A DNA stretch of 64,000 bases from Ostreococcus lucimarinus CCE9901 (lineage: Eukaryota > Chlorophyta > Mamiellophyceae > Mamiellales > Bathycoccaceae), in contig NC_009371.1 in the NCBI RefSeq assembly GCF_000092065.1, forward strand, positions 186,001 to 250,000, read 5' to 3'. A program made the translations under genes and the position numbers. Positions 1-10,781 of this stretch are shown here, piece after piece. The notes below the pieces were generated by a model. The model saw only the letters and a program-made list of their open reading frames with translations, made no database searches and was not told the DNA's origin. Every line of letters starts with the position of its first letter. Within the stretch, counting starts at the first letter, position 1.

Positions 1-339
1 GGTCGTGTGGGGAGTTTATATCGCGCGCGAGACGTCACGCTCGATGGCGTCACGTCGAGCGCGAATACGACGGCGCGCGTGGGCGGGGAGTGTTCGGACA
101 CACGGAGAGCGTGACGGTCGCGTGGGGAAACAGTGCGGGGACGAAAAACAGCGGTGCATGCGAACGCGCGACCGCGACGGGTCGGCCGGGACGGCGCGCG
201 CGCGCGCGACGGGCGGCGCGCGCGCGAGACCGCGACGCGCGCGGGACCGTCGCGCGGCGACCGTCGCGCGACGGCGCGCGACGAACCGACGAACCGACGA
301 ACCGACGAACCGACGAACCGACGAACGAACGAACGAACG
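1..339. other. Upstream region of the SCFD2-like gene
   Basis: GC-rich, CG-alternating sequence with no protein I can recognise. Open frames here are Arg-rich and follow from base composition. The right end is a short tandem repeat running up to the start codon at 340. It probably holds the promoter and 5' leader of the SCFD2-like gene. Confidence 0.5.
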
Positions 340-340
340 A
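281..340. repeat. Short tandem repeat next to a start codon
   Basis: Positions 281-320 are five perfect copies of the 8-mer ACGAACCG. They are followed directly by five copies of ACGA at 321-340. The last A is the first base of the ATG at 340, so the array forms the end of the 5' leader. Confidence 0.9.
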
Positions 341-2796
341 TGGGCGCGGACGCGCGCGCGACGACGATGCGCGACGCCGCGCGGCGATGGTACGACGACG
401 CGATGGCGCCGTTCGCGCGCGACGCGGTCGTCGCGCTGGACGCGGAGGCGGCGGCGCAGGCGCGCGCGCACGCGGGCTGGGGCGGGACGAGCGGGACGGG
501 ACGCGCGCGCGCGACGCGGGCGCTCGAGGCGTACGCGACGATGGACGACGCGATGGGCGACGAGGAAGAGGTCTGGGACGTCAGGGGGGAGCGGGTGCCG
601 GCGGAGGCGCCGCTGGTGATCTGCGTCGCGGGACGGCTGGGGGAGGCGGCGGCGAACGTGCGGCGGTGCGTGCGGGCGCGGCGACGCGCGACGCGCGCGA
701 CGGTGTTCGTCGGATGCGACGAGGGCGATGAGGCGCACGGGGCGTGCGTGGAGGCGCTGACGGAGGCGTGTGAAAGGATTTTGAGCGACGCGGCGGCGGA
801 ATTCGGGGAGACGCCGACGGGGAATCGTTCGGGGGTGGGACGGAACGAAGAAGGAGACGAAGACGACGAAGAGGACTGGGGGAGTTGGGGCGACGAGGAC
901 GAGGCGAGAGACGAGGCGCCGGTGGAGGACTCGAGGGAGGGGACGGGCGATGGGTGGAACGATGCGCCGACGCCGACGTCGAAACAAGGGCGAAATCGCA
1001 CCGCCGCCGCGGACGCCGTCGCGGGTCGGTTTTCGGTCAAGTTTTTCCCTCCTATGATGTATCGCGCGCTCGGCGACGGTGCGTTCACGCTTCCGCGAAC
1101 GCGAACGATGGGGTTGGTGAACGATGCCGCGGCTGCGTTGACGGGGGAGTCGAAAGAGAATCGCGTCATCGGGCATCACTTGGCTGAAATCGCCGCGCAC
1201 TGGGCGTTGGCGCCGGATTATTTCGCCCTCGGTCCGAACGCCGAAGCCGTGTCGCGCGTCGCAGCGCAAGCGAAGACCGATCCCGTGGGCGTGGACACGA
1301 CGGTGAAACCACGAACGGCGGCGATCATCGTCGTCGATCGCGAGGTGGACTTGATGACGCCGAGCGTGAGTCGAGACGGTTGGCTCGAGCGCGTGTTGGA
1401 GACGACGGACGACGAAGACGCGGCGTCTTCATCGACCTACGTCGACCGCGTCACGGCGACGTTGTCCCCGCTCTTGAGCGATGAAAATGTTCTCACGTTA
1501 GATGAAGCTCTGTGCGCGAAGACTGCGCGTGATGGCGCTGTGCACGTGCGGAAGTTGCTGCGCGAGGCGGCTCGCGTGGAATCCGTCGCCGCGCCGGCGG
1601 CGGATGGAAAGAGCGCGCGCGTCGTCGGTGCTGACGATATTCTTAGCTTAGTGCGAGCGCTGGAGGTTGATCCTAGCGTTGCTTTGCGTCATCGCGCGTT
1701 GATTCAGCGCGCAAAGCTCACCGCGCGGAGTTTGACGGATGAGAACGACATGAAGGCGAATAGGCAAATCATCGCTTTGCAACGACTCACCGCCGCTGCG
1801 CTCGAGCGCCAAGCCACGGGCGTGTGCGCGACGGTGGTAGAGATACTGAAAGTGATGTATTCTGCGGGAGGTACCGCCGTAGGTCACCCGAGCGAGGCGC
1901 TGGCGCTCGTCTTAGCGGCGTATGTACTCGCGACGGAGGCGAACGTTCAAGCGCAGGCGCCGACGAACGCCGCGTCGCCGTTCACGGCGCAAGACGAGGC
2001 GTCCGTGCGCGACGCACTTTTGGGCGCACTACTGGCGAGCGATCTCGCCGATGTGAAGAAGCAAGTTCCAAGTTTCAACGCCAGTGCGCTCGAAGCGCTC
2101 GAAGCGCTTCAGAACGCGACCGCGGCCGCGGCCGCCGACGCGACGCCGACGCCCTCGAAAGATGACGACGGTTGGGACGACGACGACGACGACGACTGGG
2201 GCGACGATGAATGGGGCAACTCTCCGACGGCGCCGAGTAAATCCACGACGACGAACGCGATGACGGCGATCGACGATCCCGAACTCGCCGCCGCCGCGCT
2301 CGAGGCGCGAGACGCCGTCGAGCGCGCGCTTCACAACTTCGCCCTCGCCGCGCATCGCGGCCGCGCATCGCTCAAGCACAACATCCCAGAGTCTAACTCA
2401 CTCTACGCCAACGGTCTACCCAACTCCATCCTGCTCGACATCATCTCCCGCGTCAAGACGTCCGCCGACGACGGCGGCGCGTGCGCCGATTTCGTCCACG
2501 TCGCCGCCTCCCTCGGCGGCTTACTCAAGCACGCCGCCGCCACCGCCACCGCATCCATCGTCACCGGCGCCATGGGTCGTCTCGGCAACCTCATCAACAA
2601 GGTCACCGCCGCCCCCAAACCATCCGATCGCGACGTCGTCGTCGTCTTCCTCCTCGGCGCCCTCTCCTCCGGCGAATTCGCCGCCGCCCTCACCGCGCGC
2701 GCCCCCGATCCCGCCGCCGCGCTCTTCGCCCGTCACAGGGATCGCGAGTTCATCTTCGGCGCGCTCGACCTCGCGTCCGCGCGCGCCATCGCGTGA
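340..2796 (+). CDS. Sec1/Munc18-family protein, SCFD2-like
   Basis: About 818 residues in one exon. The middle carries the Sec1 core: FSVKFFPPMM, then FTLPRTRTMG, and AIIVVDREVDLMTP, which is the family's conserved buried strand with Asp-Arg. Two acidic Gly/Trp/Asp stretches interrupt it (near residues 175-200 and again near 610-630, DDDDDDWGDDEWG). SM proteins bind SNAREs and guide vesicle fusion. The arrangement is closest to the SCFD2 branch, also found in plants, rather than to Vps33 or Sly1; that subfamily call is an inference. The ATG at 340 is preferred over the longer open frame because upstream residues are repeat-derived and Arg/Thr-rich. The gene lies upstream of the co-oriented importin-5 gene. 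Confidence 0.72.
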   Translation: MGADARATTMRDAARRWYDDAMAPFARDAVVALDAEAAAQARAHAGWGGTSGTGRARATRALEAYATMDDAMGDEEEVWDVRGERVPAEAPLVICVAGRLGEAAANVRRCVRARRRATRATVFVGCDEGDEAHGACVEALTEACERILSDAAAEFGETPTGNRSGVGRNEEGDEDDEEDWGSWGDEDEARDEAPVEDSREGTGDGWNDAPTPTSKQGRNRTAAADAVAGRFSVKFFPPMMYRALGDGAFTLPRTRTMGLVNDAAAALTGESKENRVIGHHLAEIAAHWALAPDYFALGPNAEAVSRVAAQAKTDPVGVDTTVKPRTAAIIVVDREVDLMTPSVSRDGWLERVLETTDDEDAASSSTYVDRVTATLSPLLSDENVLTLDEALCAKTARDGAVHVRKLLREAARVESVAAPAADGKSARVVGADDILSLVRALEVDPSVALRHRALIQRAKLTARSLTDENDMKANRQIIALQRLTAAALERQATGVCATVVEILKVMYSAGGTAVGHPSEALALVLAAYVLATEANVQAQAPTNAASPFTAQDEASVRDALLGALLASDLADVKKQVPSFNASALEALEALQNATAAAAADATPTPSKDDDGWDDDDDDDWGDDEWGNSPTAPSKSTTTNAMTAIDDPELAAAALEARDAVERALHNFALAAHRGRASLKHNIPESNSLYANGLPNSILLDIISRVKTSADDGGACADFVHVAASLGGLLKHAAATATASIVTGAMGRLGNLINKVTAAPKPSDRDVVVVFLLGALSSGEFAAALTARAPDPAAALFARHRDREFIFGALDLASARAIA

Positions 2797-3006
2797 GCGC
2801 GCGTCGCGTCCGCGCGCTCCCGAGCGCTATCGAAGACCCATAGTGTAGAGATTTTAAACCACGTCGAGTCCGCGCACGCCGCGCGCGCGCCGCAGTCGCC
2901 CACGCGCGCCGCTCTCGCGCCGCGCCGACGCGCCGACGCGCGCGACCGACGCGCGCCGCGCGCGAGACGACGAAAACCGCGCGCGCGACGACGAAAACCG
3001 CGAACG

Positions 3007-6000
3007 ATGAGCGCCGACCTGGCGGCGGTCCTGGATCACCAATCGCTCGATGGCTTCGTCTCCCTGCTCCAAGGGCTGCAGAGCGCCGATAACGCGCACC
3101 GAACGATGTGCGAAGAGGTGTTCGAACGGTGCAAGGCGCAGCCCGATCACCTGGCGTCGCAGTTGGTGCGAACACTGCGAGGAGGGACGGAGAGTCGACT
3201 GCGAGAGCTGAGCGCGGTGCTGGCGAGACGGGCGTTCACGAGCGATGACGGCGAATTGTACACGAAATTGAGCGAATCGGTGAAACAGATGTTTAAGAGT
3301 GAACTGTTGATGGCGCTGAGGGAAGAGGCGGAGGCGAGGGTGACGCGAAAGACGTGCGATTTGATTTACGAAGTCGCGGCGGGGGCGATGGAACGGGAAG
3401 AGCCGTGGGCGGAGTTGATGCCGTTCATGTTCGGTGCGGTTTCTGAAGGGTCGGACCGATTGAAGGAGAGCGCGTTGATGATCTTTGCGATGCTCGCGAG
3501 TTACATGAGCGATGCGTTGGTGCCGCAAATTCCGACGCTGCACGCGACGCTGAGCGCGTGCTTGGCGTCGGCGGATACGAATGTGCGACTGGCGGCGTTA
3601 CGAGCGACGTGTGCGTTCGTCGATGCGTTGGAAAATCCGAGCGATCGAATGAAGTTCCAAGATTTGTTGCCGGCGATGCTCAACACGATCGGTTCGGCGT
3701 TGAGAGGTCAAGATGAGACGTCGGCGCAAGAGGCTCTCGCGTTGTTCATCGAGCTCGCTGAAGCCGATCCGAGATTCGTGCGCAATCATCTCGTCGAGCT
3801 CGTGGAAGCGATGCTCAGCATCGCGGAACATAACGACCTCGAGGATGGCACGCGAACGTTGGCGACTGAGTTCTTGGTGACGCTCACCGAGGCGAGAGAT
3901 CGTGCGCCGGGTATGATGCGCAAGGTTCCAAATTTCGTCCAGCGCCTGTACAACTGCCTCGTCTCCTTCTTGGTCAACGACATCGAAGACGATGAAGATT
4001 GGCACACGACGGAGAACGAAGAGGACGAGGGTATCGGTCAAGGTGATTTGTACGACGTCGGTCAAGAGTGCCTGGACCGCGTCTCCATCGCGCTCGGCGC
4101 CAACTCCATGTTACCCGCGTGCGCCGCAACGATGCCGTCGCTGATTGGCGACGCGGATTGGAAGCGTCGTCACGCCGCTCTCATCGCACTCTCGCAAATT
4201 GCCGAAGGTTGCGCCAAGGGAATGAAGAAGGACGTTGTCGGCGCCATTCAGCCGTGCTTACACGCGCTCGCCACCGATCCCCATCCTCGCGTTCGTTGGG
4301 CCGCCATCAACGGGTTGGGGCAAATGTGCACCGATCTTGGCCCGAGATTGCAAGAACAGGCGCACGCTAACGTCGTACCGTTGCTCCTGAACGCCATGGA
4401 TGACGTGAAGAATCCGCGTTGCCAGGCGCACGCGGCCGCCGCGACGGTAAACTTCAGCGAAGACTGCCCTCCGGAGTGCATGGCGCCGTATTTGGACACG
4501 CTCATGAACAAGCTTTTGAGCTTACTGCAGTCTGGCAACAAGTCTGTGCAAGAAGCGGCGCTCACGGCGCTCGCATCGACCGCGGACAACGCGCAAGAAT
4601 CCTTCATCAAGTACTACGACACCGTCCTTCCGTACTTGAAGTCCATCTTGGTGAACGCCAACGGAAAGGAGTACCGCATGTTGCGCGCCAAGGCTGTGGA
4701 GTGCATTTCTCTCGTCGGTATGGCCGTTGGACGCGCCCGCTTCGCTCAAGATGCGCGTGAAGTCATGGACATGTTGATGCGTCTCCAATCTGGCGGATTC
4801 GAAGACGACGACCCAACGGTGCAATACATGCTTCAAGCCTGGACGCGTTTGTGCAAGTGCCTTGGCGAGGAATTCGTCCCGTATCTTGAAGTCGTGATGC
4901 AGCCGCTGTTGAAGTCTGCCAATTTGAAGGCGGACGTCATCGTCACGAACAAGGACGATGAAGACGGGGGCGAGGAGGAGGAAGAGGAAAACGACGATTA
5001 CGAACAGGTCGAAGTCGGCGACAAGCGAGTTTCCATTCGCACGGCGGCTTTGGAAGAAAAAGCCACCGCGTGCAACATGTTGTGCTGCTACGTCGACGAG
5101 CTCAAGGACGGTATTTTGCCCTACTTGGAGCAAATTCTGCAAACCATGATTCCCTCGCTCGAGTTTTATTTCCATGAGGACGTGCGTAGAGCCGCCGTGG
5201 CGTCGTTACCGGATCTTCTCCGCGCCGGTAAGCTTGCTGTGAGCAAGGGAGCAAAGGATAAAGCTTGGTTCCAGCAACTCGTCAATCATATCATTCCCCC
5301 CCTTATTCAAGCGATGGCGAAGGAACCGGATATCGAGATTCAGGTGCGTTACTCAAAGTCGACGTCGACGAGAAGAAACAAGTGATGAGACTTATGGATT
5401 CCCCTTCAAGACGCCTTGAGGCTCTGGTGATAAATCCGATAACAGTCCCTGATGTTTCTGATTGTTCCTCTTTTTTTTGCATTTTTCCGTCTCGAAAATA
5501 CAGTCGTACTGACCTAGCGCCCTCTTTTCTTTTTCGCCACGCAGGCTCGCATGCTCGAATCGCTCGCGGAGTCCGCCGGTGAAGCCGGTGACCTCGTGCG
5601 CGATCACTTATCGGCAATGTTAGAAACATTCAAGGTATTGCTCACGGAGTCGCTGGAGCGACGTGCGGAGCGGAACAAGCGCGCGGGCACGGACGATTTC
5701 GATGAAGAGGAAATGCACGCGCTGGAGGAGGAACAAGAAGCCGAGGACGAAGTGTTTGATCAATTCGCCGAATGCGTCGGGTCTTTGTTGAAAAGCTTCC
5801 ACAGCGCGATTCTTCCGTCTCTTGAGCCATTGCTCGCGTTCATCGTGCCGCTGCTGGACAAGAACAGGAGCCCCGCCGAGCGACGTATTGCGATTTGCGT
5901 GTTCGATGACATTTTTGAACACGCGAGTGACGGTGGCGGCGCTCTCAAATATCTCGACGGTTTCGTATCGCCTTGCATCGCTGGATGCACGGACAACGAC

Positions 6001-6558
6001 GCGGATGTGCGCCAGGCGTCTGTTTACGGCGTCGGCGTGATGTCCGAGCACTGCGGCCAAAGCTTTAACGCTCACGTGCCGAGCGCGCTCAGCGCGCTCG
6101 CGAGCGTCATTCAAGCGCCGGGCGCTCGAGACGATGAGAACATCTACGCCTTCGAGAACGCGGTCGCCGCGCTCGGGAAGATGTGTGAATTTCAGAACGC
6201 CGCCTTGGACGCTAGCGTCATCTTGCCTTCGTGGTTGGCGAGCTTGCCGCTGACGGAGGACAGGGTTGAGGCGAGAAACGTGCACGCGCAACTCATGCGC
6301 CTGCTCGAGAGCAACGGGCAAGCCTTGATGGGTGCCTCTTACGAGCACCTTCCCCGCGTCGTCAGTGTACTCGCGGATGTTTTACCAACCTCCGGTTTGA
6401 GCGCGAAGCTCCGTCTCGTCGAGCCCGAAGTCGCGGCAAAGATGAAGGCGTTCCTCGTGCAAATGCAATCGAGCCTTCCTCAAGACAAGCTCAGCGCCGC
6501 GTGGGGCATCTTGAGCGCGGAGAAACAAGCCGCGCTGCAGGCGGCACTTCAAGGTTAG
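3007..6558 (+). CDS. IPO5: Importin-5 / karyopherin beta-3 (two exons)
   Basis: Exons 3007-5343 and 5545-6558 join in phase 0 to give about 1,116 residues, matching the family's usual ~1,100. The whole length is HEAT-repeat-like (for example WKRRHAALIALSQIAEGC and HPRVRWAAINGLGQMCTDLG). An acidic stretch of the type used to bind Ran or basic cargo (GGEEEEEENDDYEQVEVGDKR) lies near residue 660. The C-terminal exon continues the IPO5 pattern (DNDADVRQASVYGVGVMSEHCG). Family role: carries ribosomal proteins, histones and other cargo into the nucleus under RanGTP control. The frame is lost at the GT donor at 5344 and regained after CAG at 5542-5544, so the in-frame stop at 5383-5385 is intronic. 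Confidence 0.93.
5344..5544 (+). other. Intron in importin-5
   Basis: Donor GTGCGT after CAG, acceptor GCAG, phase 0, 201 bp. Branch-like TACTGAC at 5507-5513 is followed by a pyrimidine tract. Splicing joins EIQ to ARMLESL and restores the importin-5 frame. Confidence 0.9.
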
Positions 6559-6694
6559 GACGAAACGCTAGAAATACAACACAGAGACTTCATCAAACAC
6601 GCGCGCGTCGCGTCATATATTCGTTCGTTCGTTTTAAATTAAAACCTCCTCGAGCGCGTTCGATTCGAAACGGAACGCGAAGAGACTGCGACGC

Positions 6695-7099
6695 TCACTT
6701 CCAATGCTCTTTCACCTCTTGCACCCAGCCGTATCTTCCATCGTACTTGGACGGGTCCCAGTCCGGTAAATCACTCGCGCTTCCCGCGCCGAGATCATTC
6801 AATTCGTGCGCCGTCAACAACCTCTCATCGCGCGTCGCCGCGCTCGCCCCGCACGACCCCACCTTTAAAACCGCGCCGTACCGCCCGTCCTCGAACGCCA
6901 ACAGTTCGTTAAACATCCCGAGCCGTATCTTCAGCCTCGAAAACTTCGCCCCCGTCGCCAGCGCGATCGCCTTTCGCACGTCCGTCTTCGTGTCCGTCGC
7001 CTCGACGTCCACGTCGACGTACCACACCGCGAACGCCCCGAGCTTCGCCTCGCGCGCGTTTTCCACTGGAAAGTAACACGTCACGCGCGTCTTCACCAT
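6695..7099 (-). CDS. Small protein of unknown function
   Basis: 134 residues starting MVKTRVTCYFPVENAREAK and ending GWVQEVKEHWK. I do not recognise the family. Visible features are a beta-strand-like start, a central Lys/Arg helix (FSRLKIRLGMFNELLAFEDG) and a Trp/Tyr-rich tail (LPDWDPSKYDGRYGW). Non-repetitive composition and ordinary codon use suggest a real gene. The open frame extends upstream to about 7759, but that extension is Arg-rich and antisense to the Vms1 gene, so the ATG at 7099 is preferred. It is convergent with importin-5 and divergent from Vms1. Confidence 0.6.
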   Translation of the reverse strand: MVKTRVTCYFPVENAREAKLGAFAVWYVDVDVEATDTKTDVRKAIALATGAKFSRLKIRLGMFNELLAFEDGRYGAVLKVGSCGASAATRDERLLTAHELNDLGAGSASDLPDWDPSKYDGRYGWVQEVKEHWK

Positions 7100-7333
7100 C
7101 GCGTCTCGCGTCGCGCCGACGAAGGCGTCGCGCCGTCGTCGTCTTTCGTCGCTTTCGTTTTCGGTTCGCGTCGCGCGAGTGACGCGCGCGTTCGCGTCGC
7201 TTTCGCGTCGCGCGCGCGCGTCGACGCGTCGGCGTTTTCGTGCGTTTTTTTTCGCGTCGGCGTCGCGCGCGGTGTGATTTTCGCGACGCGATTGTCCCGC
7301 GCGTCGACCGTCGACGCCGCGTTCGCGCGCGCG

Positions 7334-9424
7334 ATGCGCGTGTTCGACGTCCCCGAGCCGCGCGCGCGTCCGCGCGACGACGTCGCACCGCCCGGACCGC
7401 CCGGACGGCGACGCGTCGCGCGCCCGACGCCGCGCGGACGCGAAAACGATGGCGAAAACGCGACGTCGAGCGACGACGACGCGACGGATGACGATTCGAC
7501 GCGCGAGAGCGACGACGCGAGCGACGAAAACGGCGGCGCGAGCGAACGACGCGCGCGGTATCGAAGCGTCGCGGGCGCGGGCGACGGGGCGCAGTGCTGC
7601 GTGGTGGGCGCGGACGGCGTCGCGCGAGGGGTGTGGCGCGCGACGCTCTTCGCGGAGGACGACGCGAGGGACGACGACGCGAGCGTCGAGGACGCGTTTC
7701 GAGCGCTGGTGGCGAGGAAAGAGCGGCCGTGGGTGGTGGTGCTCGCGCGGGGGGGGCACTTCGCGGCGAGCGCGTTCGACGCGAGGGAGATCGGGGAGGA
7801 GGGAGACGCGCGGGCGAGCGCGGCGAAGAGACGCGCGACGGCGAGTCGGTACGTCGTGCGAGCGAAAGCGGGAGGGAGGCAGGTGAGCAAGGACGGGGTG
7901 AAGAATATAAAGAGCGCGGGGAGCTCGATGCGACGGGCGAACGAGCGGGCGCTGGAGGCGGACATGCGAGAGGCGTTCGCTTCGATGAAGACTGAGTTGG
8001 AGGTGCGAGACGACGCGCGTTTTCGCGAGCGTCGCGACGACGATCCGGATGATGAAGAACTTGCTCCCGAGACGGACGGCGCGCGCGTCGTCCGAGTGGC
8101 TGCGGTGCGCTCGCGCGTGAACGCGCGCGAGAGTAGACGAAATCTGTGTTCACGCCAGAGTCGGTGGGCGGCGAAGACGAGGCAAAGTCAAATTTGTCTC
8201 GACGACGTCGCTCCGCCTTTTCGAGCACGGATGCGGGTGGAGTTATCACGCTCTCGCGCGATCGTTCGCGCGCGCGTTGCGTCGCGTGAAGGTCGTCTAT
8301 GAGCGGTTACGTTATGAGAGCTGACGGATTGATTTTTTCGGCGAGCGACCGCGATTCGCGTACTGAATTCACCGACTGACGCGCGTTTGTACTCGTCGAC
8401 CGCGGCAGAGCGCGAGTCTGATTTTTGTGAGCGTCAGTAAAGTAGACGCGAGGACGATTTTCAACGATAAGAACCCGATGCTCGATAGGAAGGATCCGCG
8501 CGTGCGGCGCGTGCCGTTTATGACTGGCCGGCCGACGTTCAACGAGACGAGACGCGTCATCGGTCGCCTCGCCACCGTAAACTTAAACGTCGTTGAAGAA
8601 GAAGAACGATTGGACGAAGACGCCGACGCGCTCGCGGGATTGGCGGATACAAAGTTTGTCATCGCGGCGAAACCGAAGCCGCCGCCAATCGAGGCACCGC
8701 CAGAGGCAGAAGTCGAAATCATCCCTGAGCCGGAATTGCACGCGGCGGCGAGAGCGGGAGATTCCGAGCGAGTGCTTCATCTCCTCATCGAAGAGAACGC
8801 CGATCCGACGGAGTCGTATAAAGGAAAGTTGCCGTACGTAGTGAGTAAGGACAGAGAGACGCGCGACGCGTTCCGCCGCGCGATGGCGCAAAAGCCAGAC
8901 GCGTGGGACTGGATCGGTCGCGCCGCGGTGCCGAGTGCGTTGACCGAAGAACTCGAAGCGAAGAAGGCCGCTAAAGAAGCGGAATACGAAGCGGCGCGGA
9001 AGGAAAAAGAGAAAGAGCGCAAGAAGGCGCAGAAGGAACGCAAGAAGAAACAATCAGCGGCGGCGGCACTCTTGGAGAAAACGGCGGCGCCCGCCTCGAG
9101 CGGTGTCGCGGAGAAGAAATCCGCGGCGTTGGTGGAGCAGGTGGACAAAGTTTCGAACGATCGCCGCGAACAAATGGTGAGTGTTTACGTCGTCATCGCT
9201 CGTTTTTCTTGATGTTTTCCTCGACGTTTTTCTCGGCGATTTTCTCACCCTCGATCGGTCGACTCATCATTGGATCACGTTTACTAACGAAACAGGCTCT
9301 CGCCGCAGAGCGACGAATGCAAGCGCAAGAAGCGGCGCGCAAAGCCAGCGTCGGCGCGCTCGGGGGCGCGCGCTTTCGCGATACGACTACGATCGGTGGT
9401 GGGCCGACTGGGCCGACGCAGTAA
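7334..9424 (+). CDS. VMS1: Vms1/ANKZF1-type peptidyl-tRNA hydrolase (three exons)
   Basis: Exons 7334-8002, 8409-9176 and 9296-9424, all phase 0, give about 521 residues. The VLRF1 domain is clear: VVVLARGGHFAASAFDAR, then AKAGGRQVSKDG with the candidate catalytic Gln at residue 183, then NIKSAGSSMRRANE. Exon 2 supplies SLIFVSVSKVDARTIF, RVRRVPFMTGRPTFNETRRV and an ankyrin-type segment (ELHAAARAGDSERVLHLL). A Lys/Glu coiled coil and ALAAERRMQAQEAA follow, resembling the Cdc48/p97-binding tail of ANKZF1. Family role: frees nascent chains from stalled 60S ribosomes in ribosome quality control. The usual N-terminal C2H2 finger is not visible, and the region is replaced by an acidic low-complexity stretch. 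The ATG at 7334 gives the expected FDVP start motif. Confidence 0.85.
8003..8408 (+). other. Vms1 intron 1
   Basis: Donor GTGCGA after GAG, acceptor GGCAG at 8404-8408, phase 0, 406 bp. Branch-like GACTGAC at 8374-8380. Splicing joins MKTELE to SASLIFVSVSK, restoring a conserved strand of the VLRF1 fold. The frame stays open across part of the intron, which hides it. Confidence 0.75.
9177..9295 (+). other. Vms1 intron 2
   Basis: Donor GTGAGT, acceptor ACAG, phase 0, 119 bp. A perfect TACTAAC (9282-9288) sits only about 8 nt before the acceptor AG. The join DRREQM to ALAAERR matches the conserved ANKZF1 tail. Confidence 0.82.
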
Positions 9425-9629
9425 CGCGCTCTTGCGCGAGAACGCAGAGGCGATGGCGAAGGGCGCGTTCAGTGGCATCGCGATCGCGGTCGTGCTTCAG
9501 AGCACGGCCCGGACGGCGCGTAACGGACGTGAAAAGGCACGATTAGGACGATGGCGAGATAGATAGGATGTTGTAGACAACGAAAACTGTGTAGTGTACG
9601 GGTCGGGTTGAAAAGAATCAGAGATAAAT

Positions 9630-10640
9630 TTACGGCGCGGTGCTTTCGATCGTCTTCAAGCACTCCACGACGCTCGCGCCATCGAGCATCTTTTCCGTCA
9701 ACGTGTCCCACGCGCTCTTATTCGTCTTAAGAATGCTCGCGGCTTGGAAGACGGCCCATCGCGTGAGCTCTTGCTGCGACGCGTCGGAGAGCTTCGGGTC
9801 GACTCGGTTGAGAATTCTCTGCAAATCGTACAGATCCGCGCTCTGACCCATGACTTCGTCGAACTCCATCGCTTCCGCCGCGACGCCAGACATGCTCACC
9901 ACGGCGAGCGGGAGCATCTCGCTTTCGCTCAGTTTCGCGCCTTGAAAAATTTTCCGCTCCAGCTTGGACTCCATAAAATTCACGTGCGACTGATCGATGC
10001 CGAGATCGTACGACCCCACGGGCACGCCCAGCGCGTACCCTACCAAAAAGTGCCCAGCCTCGTGTCTCGCGATCCTTCGTCGGTACTCCGGGTTCACCCT
10101 CGCCAACCGATCCGTCGCCACGCGCAGCAACCCGGGCGCCGTCGACCCCACCGCGAGCACCGCCAACGAAATCCCCCCGATCAAATACGCCCCGAACGCC
10201 CCCCAATCCCCCGGAAGCGTCGCCCCCACCACCGTGGCCAACAAGCTCGTGCTCAGCGTCACCGTGACGATGAGATTAAAGTCATTCGCGTCGCTCGGTC
10301 GCGCGATTTGTTCCGGCGCGCACTTCAGCAGCCGCTTCAGTTCATTAGGAAACACGTTTCGTCGCTGCATCGGCGCCTCGCCCGCGCTGTTCCACACTTT
10401 CACCGCGCCCGAGTCTTTCAAAGTCTTCAGCGCCGCGCGCACGTCCGTCGTCGCGCGCTCCAGCGCCTCGGCGCGCTCGCTCGGCGGCAGCGCGCGAACT
10501 TTGGATAAAACGTCATCGATGGCGTCGTACGACGCCGCGGGCGACGCGCGAGCGACGACGACGCGCGAGCGACGCGCGATGACTCGCGCGTGACGCCGCG
10601 CCGGCGCGGGGGCGCGCGCGGACGACGTCAACGTGAACAT
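9630..10640 (-). CDS. Chloroplast peptidase M41 (FtsH-protease-like) protein
   Basis: 336 residues. An Arg/Ala-rich N-terminus (to about residue 35) looks like a plastid transit peptide. Two hydrophobic segments follow (LIVTVTLSTSLLATVVG and YLIGGISLAVLAVG), then RRIARHEAGHFLVGYALGVPVGSYDL with the HEAGH zinc-protease motif. The remainder resembles the M41 helical domain (MLPLAVVSMSGVAAEAMEFDEVMGQSADL). No AAA ATPase domain is present, so this is the plant-type M41-like protein rather than a full FtsH. It may be an active membrane zinc protease, since HExxH is intact. It is convergent with Vms1. Confidence 0.82.
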   Translation of the reverse strand: MFTLTSSARAPAPARRHARVIARRSRVVVARASPAASYDAIDDVLSKVRALPPSERAEALERATTDVRAALKTLKDSGAVKVWNSAGEAPMQRRNVFPNELKRLLKCAPEQIARPSDANDFNLIVTVTLSTSLLATVVGATLPGDWGAFGAYLIGGISLAVLAVGSTAPGLLRVATDRLARVNPEYRRRIARHEAGHFLVGYALGVPVGSYDLGIDQSHVNFMESKLERKIFQGAKLSESEMLPLAVVSMSGVAAEAMEFDEVMGQSADLYDLQRILNRVDPKLSDASQQELTRWAVFQAASILKTNKSAWDTLTEKMLDGASVVECLKTIESTAP

Positions 10641-10781
10641 CGATCGGATCGGCGCGTCTCGGTGTGACGCGCGGGCTCGCGCGGCGAGCGCGAGCGAGCG
10701 CGCGAGAGATTGAATAACGATAACGATGAGATAAGAAAATCGAACGACGGCGTGCGACGGTGAACGAGCGCGACGAAGTGA

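Noticed and set aside
16-1269. A minus-strand frame opposite the SCFD2-like gene
   Set aside because: Arg/His/Pro-rich, typical of antisense reading of GC-rich coding DNA.
9306-9308. Alternative Vms1 acceptor CAG 13 nt downstream
   Set aside because: It shifts the frame and destroys the conserved ALAAERR tail.
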